Below are positions 12,401-26,529 of a stretch of DNA of 64,000 nt, one piece after another. The notes beneath the pieces are model-generated. The model was not told the origin of the DNA. It saw only the letters and a program-made list of their open reading frames with translations, and searched no databases. Source of the DNA: Capitella teleta. Taxonomy: Eukaryota; Annelida; Polychaeta; Capitellidae. Location of the stretch: assembly GCA_000328365.1 (NCBI GenBank), contig KB300677.1:194127-258126 (forward strand). Direction: 5' to 3'. The number at the start of each line of letters is the position of its first letter. The stretch's first letter is position 1. A program made the translations under genes and the position numbers.

Positions 12401-15400
12401 GCCCACCAGAGGCATGGGCCGTGATGGATGGTAGGGCCTGGTCTTTTGCCTTAAGCTCCCAGGGGTTCATGGATTGACCTGCGTCTTCCCCGGAGGCTAA
12501 ACCCTTCATCCCGTGCCCCCCTCGCGCAGTGCTGCCTGGCGACCGGTAATAGATCGGCGTTGTCGACGCCAGCGATCTATTTATGGCGGAACAGCTGCAT
12601 GTCGCGGTCGTTGCCGGCCACGCAAAGTCATTGTGCGTCCAATTAAGATCTCTTTGTGTGCGCTAACGAACCATGCATTCCAGCGTTTGATGCCTTAAGC
12701 CGCCGCCAACCCAGAATCGTGCTTCCTGAGTTCGGGAGAGCTGCGTCGGTGCATGTTCCGCACGCGGGGCTCGCTTCTTCGTCCTCAAACATCCAGACAC
12801 GTGAGCCCTGCTTCTGCGCATGAATGTTTAAACCGGCAAATCCGAAATGAATCGATCGAGACATGCTGATCGCGTCGGCTCCTCCTTCCCTTGCAATTCG
12901 CAGGTCGATGCACTGGTCTCTGTTCCGGGGTCTTCAGGTGTAGATTGGTGGCCTTACCTGGCCGCCTGCCTCTGTGTGTGTGACCCTATAGTGTCATTTG
13001 TGAGCACCATTGTCGTTGTACATATATGGGCTGTTTACCTTCATTCGATTGCATATACATTGTACACTTTCTGTGTATGCCATTGTGTGTGTTATATAAG
13101 TGATGCCTCAGCGGGTTGTACGCGTTGGTTCCATGTCTGCGAGTCAGCGACGTCGTTCACACTATAGCTCCTGGCGGGGGTCAGAGGTCGACTCTTGACT
13201 GTTGAGGTGTATCTGATTAACTGGGTTCGTCAACACTGGAGGCATTGTTCGGCGAATGGTCTGTTTGGCGATGCTGTTAATCCGAGCAAGTGTTTGGTAA
13301 AGAGTTTGCTTTCTTACCCAATCTGAGCGCGGAGAGTAAATATTGTCACAGCCGATCGCATTCCTGCGCCTCCTCCCCCCCGCGCCTGATCAATGGCGCA
13401 TCGATGCATTCAGGTGAACGCTGCTCTCCTCCCTCTCTCCTTCTCTCCCCCCTTCTTCCTCATGCAACCCACGTGGGGACTTGCTTCTTTGGGTCAATTC
13501 TTCATCTTTACTTTCGTGTGGCCGTTGCTGCAATGGGCTCAATGCTGGTTCTATGTTGCTGTCTTGGCTGATGCATTCGTCGGGCACTTATGCAGATGGC
13601 CGGCGCTTCATTTGCGCAGCTGCTCCGCGTTCCCGCGTCGACGTCGCAGCCGCGTTCCGTCGTCCATCTTTCCAGTGGGACCCCCGGGATCCTGCGTCAA
13701 AGCTGCCCCGCGGGATCAAGCGCAGATTTACGACTACACCTTGGCAAGAGTTGTTGTTTACAGCAATTCCCTTCCCTCCCGCGCCAGACGGGAATGAGTC
13801 GGCCCAGCCGGCTTCTTGCCTCCTCGGGTTGCATCATGAGGATGCGAGATCGGACGCAGCCGATCATAACACGAACGCCGGCATTGTTTCTCATCAAAAA
13901 CACTGCGACGACACGCTGTTGGAGCTGAACATCTCCGGATTAATTGGCATCGCTCACTTCAATCAGAGACGGGGGCAGGCCGCAGACCCTCGCCAGGTCA
14001 CCCGCCGCCAATTTCCCCCGCATGAATTCTTCAGCTCCGCTGTCTGGCTGCCGTCGATGGCTTCCTGTTCGACGTTTGACCAATCGCAATTCTTTGCGTG
14101 CATCTTTCATTGTCCGATCGACACCCGCACGACTGATTGCGCAAGAGTTGAGCGTGATGAATATTGTAGTTGCCTAGCGACACCGTCGTCGTCCGGGAAG
14201 CGCCTACACTCCCCCCTCCTTCCCTACACCCCCCTTGCTTTTCCCTTTTTTCGTCATCGATCGAACGAATTACCCACCTGACCAGGTTGTCGGTAAAATA
14301 CTCAAACATGTGCCCTGATGGGGTCGCTCTCTGGCAGATCATATTTATCTAATCATACCCGAGTCAATAATGTCATTATATGAATGCTTCTGTATGCTAA
14401 TTAGAGCATTTTGTGCTTTCTGCAGGTGAGAACTCTGTTTGTGAGTGGACTGCCAATGGATGCCAAACCGAGGGAACTATATCTGCTTTTCAGAGCTTAC
14501 AAGGTGAGTCATCCGTCTTCGTCGTAAACAAGGTGTGATTTGGCGCTGATGAGGGGTTGCCCCCCCCCCCCCCTGCGAGATCTGAAAGCACCGGCGCTCC
14601 AAGCGGAAAATTGGTGTCTATTGAAAAGCGCAATGGGTTAGGGCACCGCTTAACGGTTGCAGTGAAGCACTTGAAGGGGTTGTAGGAATTGTTTTAAGGG
14701 CTTTGTAGTCACGCATGCGTGGATGCAATACGCCGGTTCGTCAGGGTGTTTTATCCGCGTTGGGCGATGCAGCCGGCCTCCACGTCCGCCAGTGGCCTCT
14801 TTTGTACTGCGACGTCATTCAGGTCGCATGCCCTCTGGTCCCTCGCCAATGGACACAGACTGGCGAATGATAAACACGACCTCTTGCATAGACTGGCCCG
14901 ACCCCTGGTGGTCGTTGCCGGCACCTCGCATGTATTGATGGCGCCGGTAAACCGACGCATACTTTTCAGCGCTCATTATCTCTCTCTTGAGATTTCGCGG
15001 ACGTTTTTCATGCCCTCCTCATCAATCTTGCATTCTTTGTCGTCGGCGGTCGTCGCCGTAATTAGGTTCAGCCTATGATTTCGTGTGATCGGCGTGCAGC
15101 GCCCGATCTGCCGCCTAGTTGCACATGCGATGGATCATACCTGTTACCTGTGTACCAGTCGAAGGCACAGCTGATCCGAAGAACGACGCAGTCAGGCGAA
15201 GACTTTATAGTACGAAGGAGGCGTTGCTCTGCTTCCCGCTGTGCTGCTAACCGCTCTTGGAACTCCCGAAGCAAAACTTTCTTGCACAAGCAAACCTTTT
15301 TTTTTTTTTTTTTGCGCTATATAATCCGCATGATTCATTGAAATGGCCTTTATATTTTCTTCTTTCGCCGATGTCCAGAGCGGATTAAGGTCGGGGGCTA

Positions 15401-18400
15401 AGCTGGTTCCGATGACGGGCCTGGACCCGCTTCTCCGTGTCGATCTCATTATAGCCACGTACACATGCTTTATGATGAAACGTGCTGATCCTGCTCTCTG
15501 TGTTGTTTTCCTTTTGCAATGGTTACCAGGGTTACGAAAGCTCCTTGTTAAAAATCATGGGTCACCGCGGGAAGGTGACCAGTCCAAACTCCGTGAGTAC
15601 TTCGATCGCATGCACGCCAGTCACCGCGGCGGCTGGGATGACGCCAGCCGCTTGCAGCTGCGGCGGGGTTCTCGCTGCGCCGTCACTGTTCCCACGTAGT
15701 TCTTGCACACAGTTGTCCTCTTACGTCACCGTTGAGCTTGTTTCGTTCACTCCAGGGATACGAAGGATCACTGTTAAAGGTCACAGGCAAAAATGGCAAA
15801 ACGACCTCTGTAAGTATTTATCACTTGCCATGCACTTTGACCCCACTCTTATCCTCTTTGTGCGCTGTTGATTCCCTCTTTAAATGCCCCCATAAAGAAA
15901 TCGTAAAATATATATACGTGTATTTAAATCCACTTTAATTCAATTTTGCGCGCAATCGAGGATTGGGTGGCGAGTTTCTTTTTTTTTCTCTTTTCTTTCT
16001 TTTTAAACTTTTTTTTTTTCTTTCGTTCTTTGATCTGTATTTTCTTATGATTTCTCTCTTCATTCTCCTGGTTGATGAGTGCTTACTAATTATTCCGCTT
16101 ATGTTTTGTTTTCTTCCGATATAGATTGTGCATGCATCGGTGGTTATTATTTTTCTCTCGCTTTGTTGAATTCTCTCGTTCAGCGGAGATTGCTAATCCG
16201 GCTGATACCTCCTGAACTGGCTAATAATATACTCAAGTGCCTTACGCAATGCATGTAGTTGAGAGAGCCGAACACAGATGACCAGCAGATCTAGCTTGAC
16301 CAGCATTGACCTCGTCTCGCTTTCTGTTTGTTCAACGCTGACTGTCAACGTGTTGTTATTACGTTTCGGTTTTGCGATGAGGAATATTACTATTCATAAA
16401 ATTGCATAAGCGAAGCTCTCAACAGCAGTTCATTCAAGGTGTGCAGCACTACTCTATTGAAGCACAGACCTTGTCATATCTGAAGAGTTGAAATTAGAAA
16501 ATATGCAAACTCATTTTTAAGCCATTGCATGCAAACCTCCTACGGTGAAAGTGCCGACGCTGTTTATAATTATGTAGAAAAAGAAACCCCCGACTATGAG
16601 AAGAATTTAACCCGAATAGTGTTGTTATTAATAATTGACAGGCAAACATTTATGCTACATTCAGCATCGTTTAGATTTCTGAAAGCTTTCTTTAAGAGGC
16701 TCGTTTCGGCATTGTATATTTGTAAGCAATCTTTGTGTAGAATTTGTTACATGTATAGATCTGTAAAATATTGTGGAAATTTTTTTTTTCTTAACCCCAC
16801 TCTTGTTTGCTGTCTTGTTCATGGCACCGCGTGGTCCAATAATATCTTCCTTTGCAGAAAGATGCTGCTCGATTTCCCAACCAGATCCTTCCGGTATTTC
16901 GTCCAACTCACTCCTCTAACCGTGTGTTGTGATTTTTCGCTCACCGCTTTCAGTTCCAACTATTAATTAACCAACTTGCTTTTTTTGTAGTTTTTTTTTA
17001 TAATTCATCGACATTTGATGTCACTGTGTACATTAAGGATCACCTCCGTGTTTCTTGTTTCAACTTTGTTGCCGTGTGTCGCCAATAACACGCGTGGCTC
17101 GGGGCTTCTGGGATATATCCGTCAGTCTACTGGGCGCTCTATGCAATCATAACGCACTTTATTCAGAGACTAATGGACCGTTATGATTACGAGAATTGGA
17201 CTGTAATGCGTTCTTGCCAGAAAGCAATCTCTGGAGTGAGATATATAGGCCTACTTTTTAACTATGTATCATAAAATGGAGGTTTATACGCTGGCAAAGC
17301 CGAAACTTTTAACATCAAGAGTTTTTTTTAGATTAATCTTCAAGGAGATTGTTTCAGTGTTAAACAAGCTGGTATCAAAGTAAAGCCTCCGAGATTTAAT
17401 TCAGTGGCATATGAAACAATTGGACAGTATAACTACTGGTGCACGGGGGTTGAAATGTCACGCTTCTAAAACCGCTGTTGTGGTTAAAAACCGTGGGGTC
17501 ATAAGTTGAGTCTGTGGTCCCTTCGAGAAGAATCTTATCATTCCGATACCGAATGACGAATAAAAGAGATAAAAAAAGACGAACAGATCTCAGTTTATGA
17601 CGGCACAAAGCTTCACGCATTGTAAATATCGATATCACCGTGTGTATACAATCGGCTGTGCTTATATTTGAGGAACGCTGATTGGCTAATCTGATTCTGT
17701 GACTCTCACGGAACAGCCATCTTCTCAGCATCCTCATCGGTAAAGGAATGCGAATGACGTTGTCTTTTATGCTAAACTCGGCTCCTCCATTCTTCATATT
17801 CTCCTTTGTACGGTTCATCAATATCCATAATGCATTCCTTTATTGTGGTGGTGGTATTTTTTGATATATACTTTTACCTGAACAAAAGCCGGCCCCGAAT
17901 GTAACGCCAATTCATTGATCATTGGGTGGATCCAATATCCCAGCAAATTACCCTTCTCCTTTTATGTCCCTCCCAATTTCCCCAATTGATCTCGCTGATT
18001 GTTTTCTTACAGCCTGGAGGCAGCAACTCGCCACGTGCGCTCTTCCCAAACCAAACCTACTCTTTGACAGCCTTTCTCATCTTAATGACTCATGGATTTC
18101 TTACTTTGATGCTTTCAGCCCGTTGGCTTTGTCACCTTCACATCCAGAGTCGCAGCCGAAGCCGCGAAACAGGACCTCCAAGTGAGTCCCTCTATCTCGC
18201 ATAGCAACCGTAACCATGGAGATGAGGCCCCGTTGAGCTCCGCTTTCAATGAAATCATAACGTTCTATTTATCATCTTAACAAATTGGCGTTATGATAAT
18301 TGTCAATCTATTGTTTTGCGGGTGATTTCGAGGTTGGAACTCCCTGGGAGACTGAGAAAAACGTGATGAGTAAGTTGTACACGCATTTGCGCTGCTCACC

Positions 18401-21400
18401 TTTGTACATGCACAGCAAACGCAACCAGCCAGTGGCTCCACTTAACGGGAAAGCCCAAGGGACTCTATTCACTCCACATTTCATGCCGACGTAGCAAGCT
18501 GTCGCAGCACTAATCCCATTATTCATCATTCGTTTCATATTATAATTGTGGTTAAGTCATTTTTCTAGCAAACTCCTTAATTCTCACCTCAGCAATGACC
18601 TAGCGTGCATCGTACCCGACTCCACCATTTTTTCCCTCATCCACAACCTGAACTTCTTGGATATTTTTTTTTTTCTGTCCACAAAACGCTGGCACTTAAT
18701 TTGTTAATCATTGGTACAAATGTTTATTCACCTTCACCGGTTTGTGAAACAACCATAAAAAAACCAAAACAGACGAACCGCTTATGCATAATATGTATTA
18801 TATCAACGAAGAAGCACAGTCGTTCGTATTTGAGTCTGCTTTTTAGTAACGTTATGATTTTCCTGGCGACCGTTATGATTACGCTGAATGCACCGTCTGC
18901 TCACTTTCAGCAAGGCGTTCGATTCGACCCTGATCTGCCTCAGACCCTGCGCCTGGAGTTCGCAAAGAGCAACACGAAAGTCACAAAGCCCAAGCAACAG
19001 TCTCCACAGCCTGCTGCCACGCACCCCACTTTCATTCACCCGCTGACAGGACGTGAGTTGACCTTGCGATTCATAACGTCACTCTCTGCGTCATGATCTC
19101 GTGTTGCCGCACTTTTTTTTTTTTTTGTGTTTTTGTCTTTTTAAATTTAATTCTCACCAAGTGGCGTAATTTTTTCCTGATTGTAAGCGGCGATTTAATT
19201 AGCGATGGTTTTTTTTTTTCTCTTGTACTGTGGAATAATTTTTTTTTGTTGTTGCTAATTCCTTATGTGTTTTTGTCTTTTCATACTTGCTTCTGTACGC
19301 TGCACATGTAGTGATTTATCCCGGTAGATTACCAATTTTCATCTTTTGATAAGAAATTAAAATCTAATATATAAGGAGTACTAAACGAAATTATATTAAT
19401 CTTAAAAAAAAAAAAAAAAAGTACAAGTGCACTTTGGACAATAGATGTGCCCTGTTTTTCTTTCTTCCGTTTATTTCCTGATAGTTCATCTGGTGTTTAT
19501 TTCTCTCTTTTTTTCTGATCATCGTGGTGATTCAACGAAACCAGAGGAGATTGGTGGTGCGTTTTTCCCAGGTATGCCTGGGGCGGAGGCTTGGCCCGGA
19601 CACCCGCTGGTCACTGGAGCCTACACTGAGCTGTCCCCCGCCCTGCACCACCCTGCGCTGCTCCAGCACCCGGCCCTGGCCGCCCAGGTGAGACCCCGGA
19701 CCCTCATGCCGTAGCGACACTACTCACTATAACCCTCACTCTCTTGTCATTACACACCCTGCTTGTAGTATTAAAAACTGCGTGCCATTTGATTTGAGCC
19801 GAGTGTCCGAGCAGGGCGTAATGGCGGAGGACGAGGGTTTCGTTCAAACAGCTTGCTTCTTCAACTTCTTCTTCTTTGAATTTTTTTATTCTTTATCATT
19901 TTTTTTTTTTTTTTTTTTTACCAATTATTAATTTATTTTCCTGTAGTATTTGCCAATAACATTGATAATATATTAGTTTTATTTATTAGTTCTGATTGCT
20001 GGGACATGTGAAAGCACTGTAGCTTTTTAATAAATAATCTTTGCGTATACTAAAACTGCGAATAGAATAATATTCCTCCCCCTCCTCCTTCCCCCCCCTC
20101 CACCCTTTCCGGAGAAGGAAAAAAAAAACAAAACAAAAAGAACCTCATTTTTTTCGCTGCTGCATGCCCCTCCTTTTGTCTCTTCGGTCTCTTTTAATAT
20201 TAAGTTGAGAATGTTGCCCGGCAGTGCATCACTACGTTCTTTCACGTGCGCCACTCTTTATCATATGATGATGATGATGATGATGATGATATACATGCGC
20301 TAATGCTTTTGCACCTGTCCTCCTTCGTCTGTGTGTTTGTGCGTGTTGTGATCGTCGGCTCCAGGTGCACCCTGCTCTGGCAATGTCTGGGCATCATGCC
20401 GCAGCCATGAACTCTGCCGTGCCCCACCCCCACATGGCCGCCAGTCCGGTGCTGGGCAGCCCGGTGGGGGGCGCCACCAGCACCTCCACCCTCACCTCCC
20501 CCTCGCTGGCCACTGCCACCTCCACCCACGCACCCTGCTCCACCCTATTCGTGGCCAACCTGGGCCCGTTCTGCTCTGAGCAGGAGCTCAAAGATCTCTT
20601 TCAAAGGTGAGTTTGCATCGTCCTGTCTTTCCTCTGAAAGCACTCCTCTCTCGAGATCACTCTCCGCCACCCCTCCCACAAAAAGCGCGTAGTCTGGTTT
20701 TGTTTTTTTTTGTACTCTCTCTATCTTTGAAATGCACTTTGTAGTTGCTTGTTTTTTTTTTTTTTTTTTTTTTTTTGGTCATGTATTCTGCTGTCTGAAA
20801 CTTTTGCTTGCTTAGCTCACCGGGCGAAATTTCCCTCCTAATGCACTCAAACATAATCTTGTTTCCCTCAATTTAGCATTTAACTGTGCTTTGTATTTAA
20901 ATAATTTTTTTTTTTTATATATATACATTTTTTTTGCTTTGTAGTAGTTTTTCTTCGTCGTAGTTTTTCTATCCTTTGGCTTTCCCTCCCTTCATTGTTG
21001 TTGGTGTTTTCAGCATCAGTGGCTTTCTCCGCCTGAGGATGCACAACAAAGGCGGTTCTCCCGTGGCTTTTGTGGAGTACCAGGTAAGCGAAACATGACA
21101 TGTGGACCCCGTGCCATTTGCGAAACTTTTTAACTTTTTAACTTTTTAACGGGACTACATGTGATGTTTTGTGTAGGATGTTAGATGCGCCATGGAAGCC
21201 ATGCTCAAGCTGCAAGGGTGCGTGCTCTTTTCCTCAGAGAGAGGAGGCATTCGCATCGAATACGCGCGCAACAAGATGGGTGAAGTCGTGAGTAGCTGTC
21301 CTACCCCAAATGGACCCCTCCTCCTCTCCTCATTCTCTCCTCCTTTTCCTTCTCTTCTTCATTCTTTCCAAACTTATTGTTGTGGTGGATGGTGGCAAAG

Positions 21401-21796
21401 CTTTTTTTCCTTCATTGCGCGATAGTTTTTCTTGATTTTTTTCGTCCAATTTTTGCTGTTTTTATCTCCCTTTTTCCCCCCGCAAAACCGATCGCTTTAC
21501 ACGCACAACTCTTTGCACCAGCTGCTGTGTATCTGTATATATATGCCGACCCTGCATGGCAGCCAAGTGTACCGTTCGTTGGTCAGACGTTCTTTCGTGT
21601 AGAGTTACTTTCTCAACCACGGGCCGCCCTCGTACCATTGCGCACAGATATAGAACCTTTTTTGCATCTCGAATTAACGTGTTGCCATGACACCCTCTCA
21701 AGCGTTGTTTTTTTTCTTTTGTGTGTTTTGCAGAACATAAAGGATGAGGTCCTTGTGGGTCACTCTCCTATGCTCGCCCAAATGGCCAGCTACTGA
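3492..21796 (+). CDS. RBPMS: RBPMS/MEC-8 family RNA-binding protein with two RRM domains
   Basis: Splicing regulator of the RBPMS, couch potato and MEC-8 family. Exons: 3492-3593, 14426-14503, 15530-15592 (3a) or 15756-15809 (3b), 18119-18181, 18911-19052, 19572-19687, 20365-20606, 21014-21083, 21177-21287, 21734-21796. All junctions are GT-AG and keep frame, giving 346 aa with 3b or 349 aa with 3a. RRM1 (about 36-115) has RNP2 LFVSGL and RNP1 VGFVTFTS, and the hallmark [22 protein letters not shown]2 (about 244-321) has RNP2 LFVANL and RNP1 PVAFVEYQ. An Ala/His/Pro/Ser-rich linker joins them. Vertebrate RBPMS has one RRM, whereas nematode MEC-8 has two, so this is the MEC-8 layout. The start is the first ATG after the TATA box. 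The stop follows [10 protein letters not shown]. Exon 6 is assigned from frame and composition and is the least certain. Confidence 0.92.
3594..14425 (+). other. Intron 1 of the RBPMS-like gene, 10.8 kb, CpG-rich
   Basis: This intron has a composition unlike the rest of the window: visibly GC-richer, dense in CpG and CATGCATG/GCATGC words, and depleted in TAA/TAG, so accidental open frames are long in both strands. It also holds CT-rich runs (about 7735-7757, 11282-11332, 11900-11975), TG repeats near 3748 and 4980-5035, and many TAATTAG-like homeodomain words. I found no exon with family resemblance in it. It could be an unmethylated regulatory domain. Confidence 0.6.
15530..15592 (+). other. 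Alternative exon 3a of RBPMS (RRM1 beta2-loop cassette)
   Basis: This 63-nt phase 0-0 exon is flanked by ttaccag and gtgagt. It encodes 21 residues beginning [15 protein letters not shown] and ending VTSPNS. It is homologous to exon 3b 163 bp downstream (12 of 18 aligned residues identical) and sits at the same place in RRM1, between exon 2 (RNP2) and exon 4 (RNP1). It is three residues longer and more basic in the loop than 3b. No other family member I recall carries this version. Confidence 0.8.
15756..15809 (+). other. Alternative exon 3b of RBPMS (canonical cassette)
   Basis: This 54-nt phase 0-0 exon has acceptor ctccag and donor gtaagt and encodes [18 protein letters not shown]. It closely matches the constitutive sequence of the family (GYEGSLxK in vertebrate RBPMS), so it is probably the ancestral copy. 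Confidence 0.85.
18255..18296. repeat. TCATAACG inverted pair in RBPMS intron
   Basis: TCATAACG at 18255-18262 faces its complement CGTTATGA at 18289-18296, a potential hairpin in the intron between exons 4 and 5. It is one member of the dispersed family described in the findings. Confidence 0.7.
20265..20290. repeat. ATG trinucleotide microsatellite
   Basis: A near-perfect ATG/GAT repeat in the intron before RBPMS exon 7, about 75 bp upstream of its acceptor. No function is implied. Confidence 0.9.
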
Positions 21797-24650
21797 GGAC
21801 GCCCTTTGCCCGACCACCCTCTCTGCATCAGCAATAATCGAACAACGTACCCGACAAACATGGCAGGCATACGATCTTGCAAGTGTTGATCAACTCGTCG
21901 CTTTATCATTATTCTTATTATTATTCTTATTATTAATGTATAATGTTGAGTGTCTCCTACTCAGAAATGTATTATTATATTATTCTCACACAAATTACAT
22001 GTTTTTGTTCTTCTGTTTTGTTTTTTTTTCTCTTTTCTGCCATGAGGATTTTTTTTTTTTTAGGCTTTAATCAAAAAAATTTAATATATGTCTTTGTATA
22101 TTTTTTTTAAAGGTCTCTTTTTTTTTTTTTTTTTTTTTTTTTTTCAATGTTTATGTGTGACCTTTGACCTTGTGTTCAAATACTTTTTTTTCCTTATGCA
22201 AAAAAAAACAAAAAAAACATTCTGTTAACTTCAAGAAAACCATAATTTTCAAGAAGAAGATAAAGCCTGAAATTTTGCTTCCAATTGGCTTAGCAACAAA
22301 TCTCTCTCGATCAAATGTGACCTCACGTTTAAGCTCCCTCTTCTTGTTATTTCCATTTTTCCTTATTATTTTTTTTTCTTCGTCTTCTTAGTCATGAATT
22401 TATGAAGTATTAATTATTCTCTCTTATTGCAATGTTTAGTCAGTTTCTCTTCTCGCTCGTATACTCATGTAAAAAACGTTGAAATAATGAATGTTGATCA
22501 ATTGATGGCATATTTCCGTCCAGAATATCATCAATTTGTATTCTTTAATGAATGAGACATATCTAATGCTTTGGAATACTTCTTCTCCCGTGGCCTTTCT
22601 CTCTCTCTTTCTCTCCCCCCCACCTCTCTTTCTCTCTCTTATCTCTCTCCTCTTTATCGGTGTACGATGATTTGAATGTTGATGTTTTTCTTGCGTAGGC
22701 AAATGAGAGAGAAGATGTGCTTGAGTTAGCTTTCTATGACGGGAGGCTTTGAATGCAATCATATCAATGGGACTAGGTTTTTTTTTTTTTTTTTTTTTTC
22801 TATCAAATTGCTTCTCAAATCCATTTTCAGTGTATTTTTTTTGGGTAATATTCTTCAATATACCGGGCACAAATTATGTTGTTTTTTTTTTTGCTTTAAA
22901 AGACACAAATGTAGCAGTGAAATCAAAAGTGATTTGCATATTTTTTTTTCTGTTTTTCCTTGCAATTTCTGCGTTAGTTATGCTTCTTGGTCTCTTTATT
23001 TGAAATCAAATTAATTCGTCTGCCTTGGCTTGCAGGGTTTAATACACAAAAAGTCAATTTAATTAGGAAAGCGAGTTCTTACCTTTTATTTATTTGAATA
23101 TTTTGAAAAACATGAGTTGTATAATATTATTCTCATTATTTGTTTTGTTTCTCTTTATTTTTTCTGTGTACATTTGATTTTTGAATTTTTTTGCCGAATT
23201 TTGTGAATTTTGTTCGAGATTGAACCAATTCTCACCTCGCGTTTTACTTGATATCAAAAAAACAGGAACATTCCAAGTTATGATTTTTTTTTCTCTTGCG
23301 ATTTGTGATCTTTTACTCTTAATTATGTAATCTCTAATCGTCGCCTATGTTGTTTTTTTCCTTCTTTAATCATCGGTTGTCCCCCCAACATCGAGTTGAA
23401 ACAATTAGCGCATTTTTCTTGTCTTTTATTTTTTTTAACAACTCAGGAAAAACGTTAATTGAAATCTTTAAAAAACGAAAATTGTGTAATCGAAAAAAAA
23501 AATCTTGATGTTGTTGATTTCTGAATTTTTTTTTTTTTTTTTTTTTTGCTTGTACATATTATGTAATCACATAATTATTATGAATGTTAAAAAACAACTA
23601 AGCAATGTGCATTAATTATTTATGTGACAATCTACATCTATTTCCGTTTCTTGTGGGTTTTTTTTTTTTTTTTTTTGATACAAGATAATCGATTCGCTAT
23701 TTTGTTTTCATATTCCTCGTGAGGGTTTCTTGCAGAATTCCTCCGTTATGAAGTCTATCACTGTCAATGGGGCCAATAATGCTGTTTGCTCATAAATTAC
23801 ATAATCCATTATGTCACACTACACCCTGGTCATGTGACCGGCTCCTGCAAAATTTCCCCGTAGTGTAGGTTTTTGAAAAGCGATACACGTATCAAAACAA
23901 AATTTTTTTTTTTTTTGGTAATTATTATTATCATTTTTTTTGGCTCAATTTTGCCCCAGAATCAAAATTATTATTCTCTTGTTAATGTAAGTTTTTTTTA
24001 TTTTTCTTTCCTTTTCTCTTTTTTTTTTCTCTCTCTTATAAAAAAAGGATCATAAGGTAATTAGGCAAAAAAAAAAACTTGCAAAAATAAATAAAGAAGA
24101 ATTCTTTGTAATACGGTGAAATTGCAACAAAGTTCCCACTTGTTGATTCTGTGCACTTGTTGTGTAATGACGAGGAATGTTTGACAAAGCTGTATGCAAA
24201 TCCCAGAATCATCTCTCCGCCTCCGCCTTAAACGCCTCTTGTGATAACATGAGAATTATTGTCAGCAAGTTGCGGGGCTGTTTTGAGGCGCTGCGTACTT
24301 CATATGTGCAACGACTGGTGTTATTTTGTTGTTCTTTTTTCTTTTCTCTTAGGCAAAATGTCCTACGTTTCTTGCCGCATTGAAATTATTCTTGTGCAAT
24401 GGAAAATTGGTTTTGCTCAAGTTTTTGAATATTCCATTTTTAAGAAGGTGTGGTGTTCTCATTGCATTGTTTAATGTACGGTGAATGTTCCTTGCAACAG
24501 ACGCAAATAGGGAACAGCGAAAGAGCCGATTGTGTTACGCGAGTACTGGTTTGTTGTTCTGTACATAAATTATAAATTACCACCCCAGAATAAGAGCATT
24601 ATTTCTTTAACTTTCACTTTTAAAACACTTCTTTTTTTTTTTTTTTGTGT

Positions 24651-26529
<1,879 letters not shown>

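Larger units (their letters stand above)
15950..24650 (+). other. T-tract-rich introns and probable 3' UTR/downstream region of RBPMS
   Basis: Runs of 8-30 T on the plus strand recur throughout (for example 19900-19920, 20752-20776, 22118-22144, 22779-22799, 23528-23547, 23659-23676), with far fewer A runs. The skew follows the direction of RBPMS transcription and continues about 2.8 kb past the stop codon. A possible polyadenylation signal, AATAAA, lies at about 24086-24095. Past the stop codon I see no coding exon. Confidence 0.55.

Noticed and set aside
13481-14281. 266-codon plus-strand open frame in RBPMS intron 1
   Set aside because: It starts on TTG, other frames nearby are also open, the composition is Ser/Pro/Ala/Cys-rich like translated CpG-rich noncoding DNA, and I recognise no domain. 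The length is mildly unusual, so a transcript check is reasonable.
16858-16937. Possible alternative terminal exon after RBPMS exon 3 (acceptor tttgcag, short frame KDAARFPN...)
   Set aside because: It would cut RRM1 in half, has no conserved sequence and lies in T-rich DNA where acceptors arise often.
17396-17821. 141-codon minus-strand open frame inside an RBPMS intron
   Set aside because: No recognisable family, no splice or promoter context. The length is attainable by chance in 64 kb times six frames.
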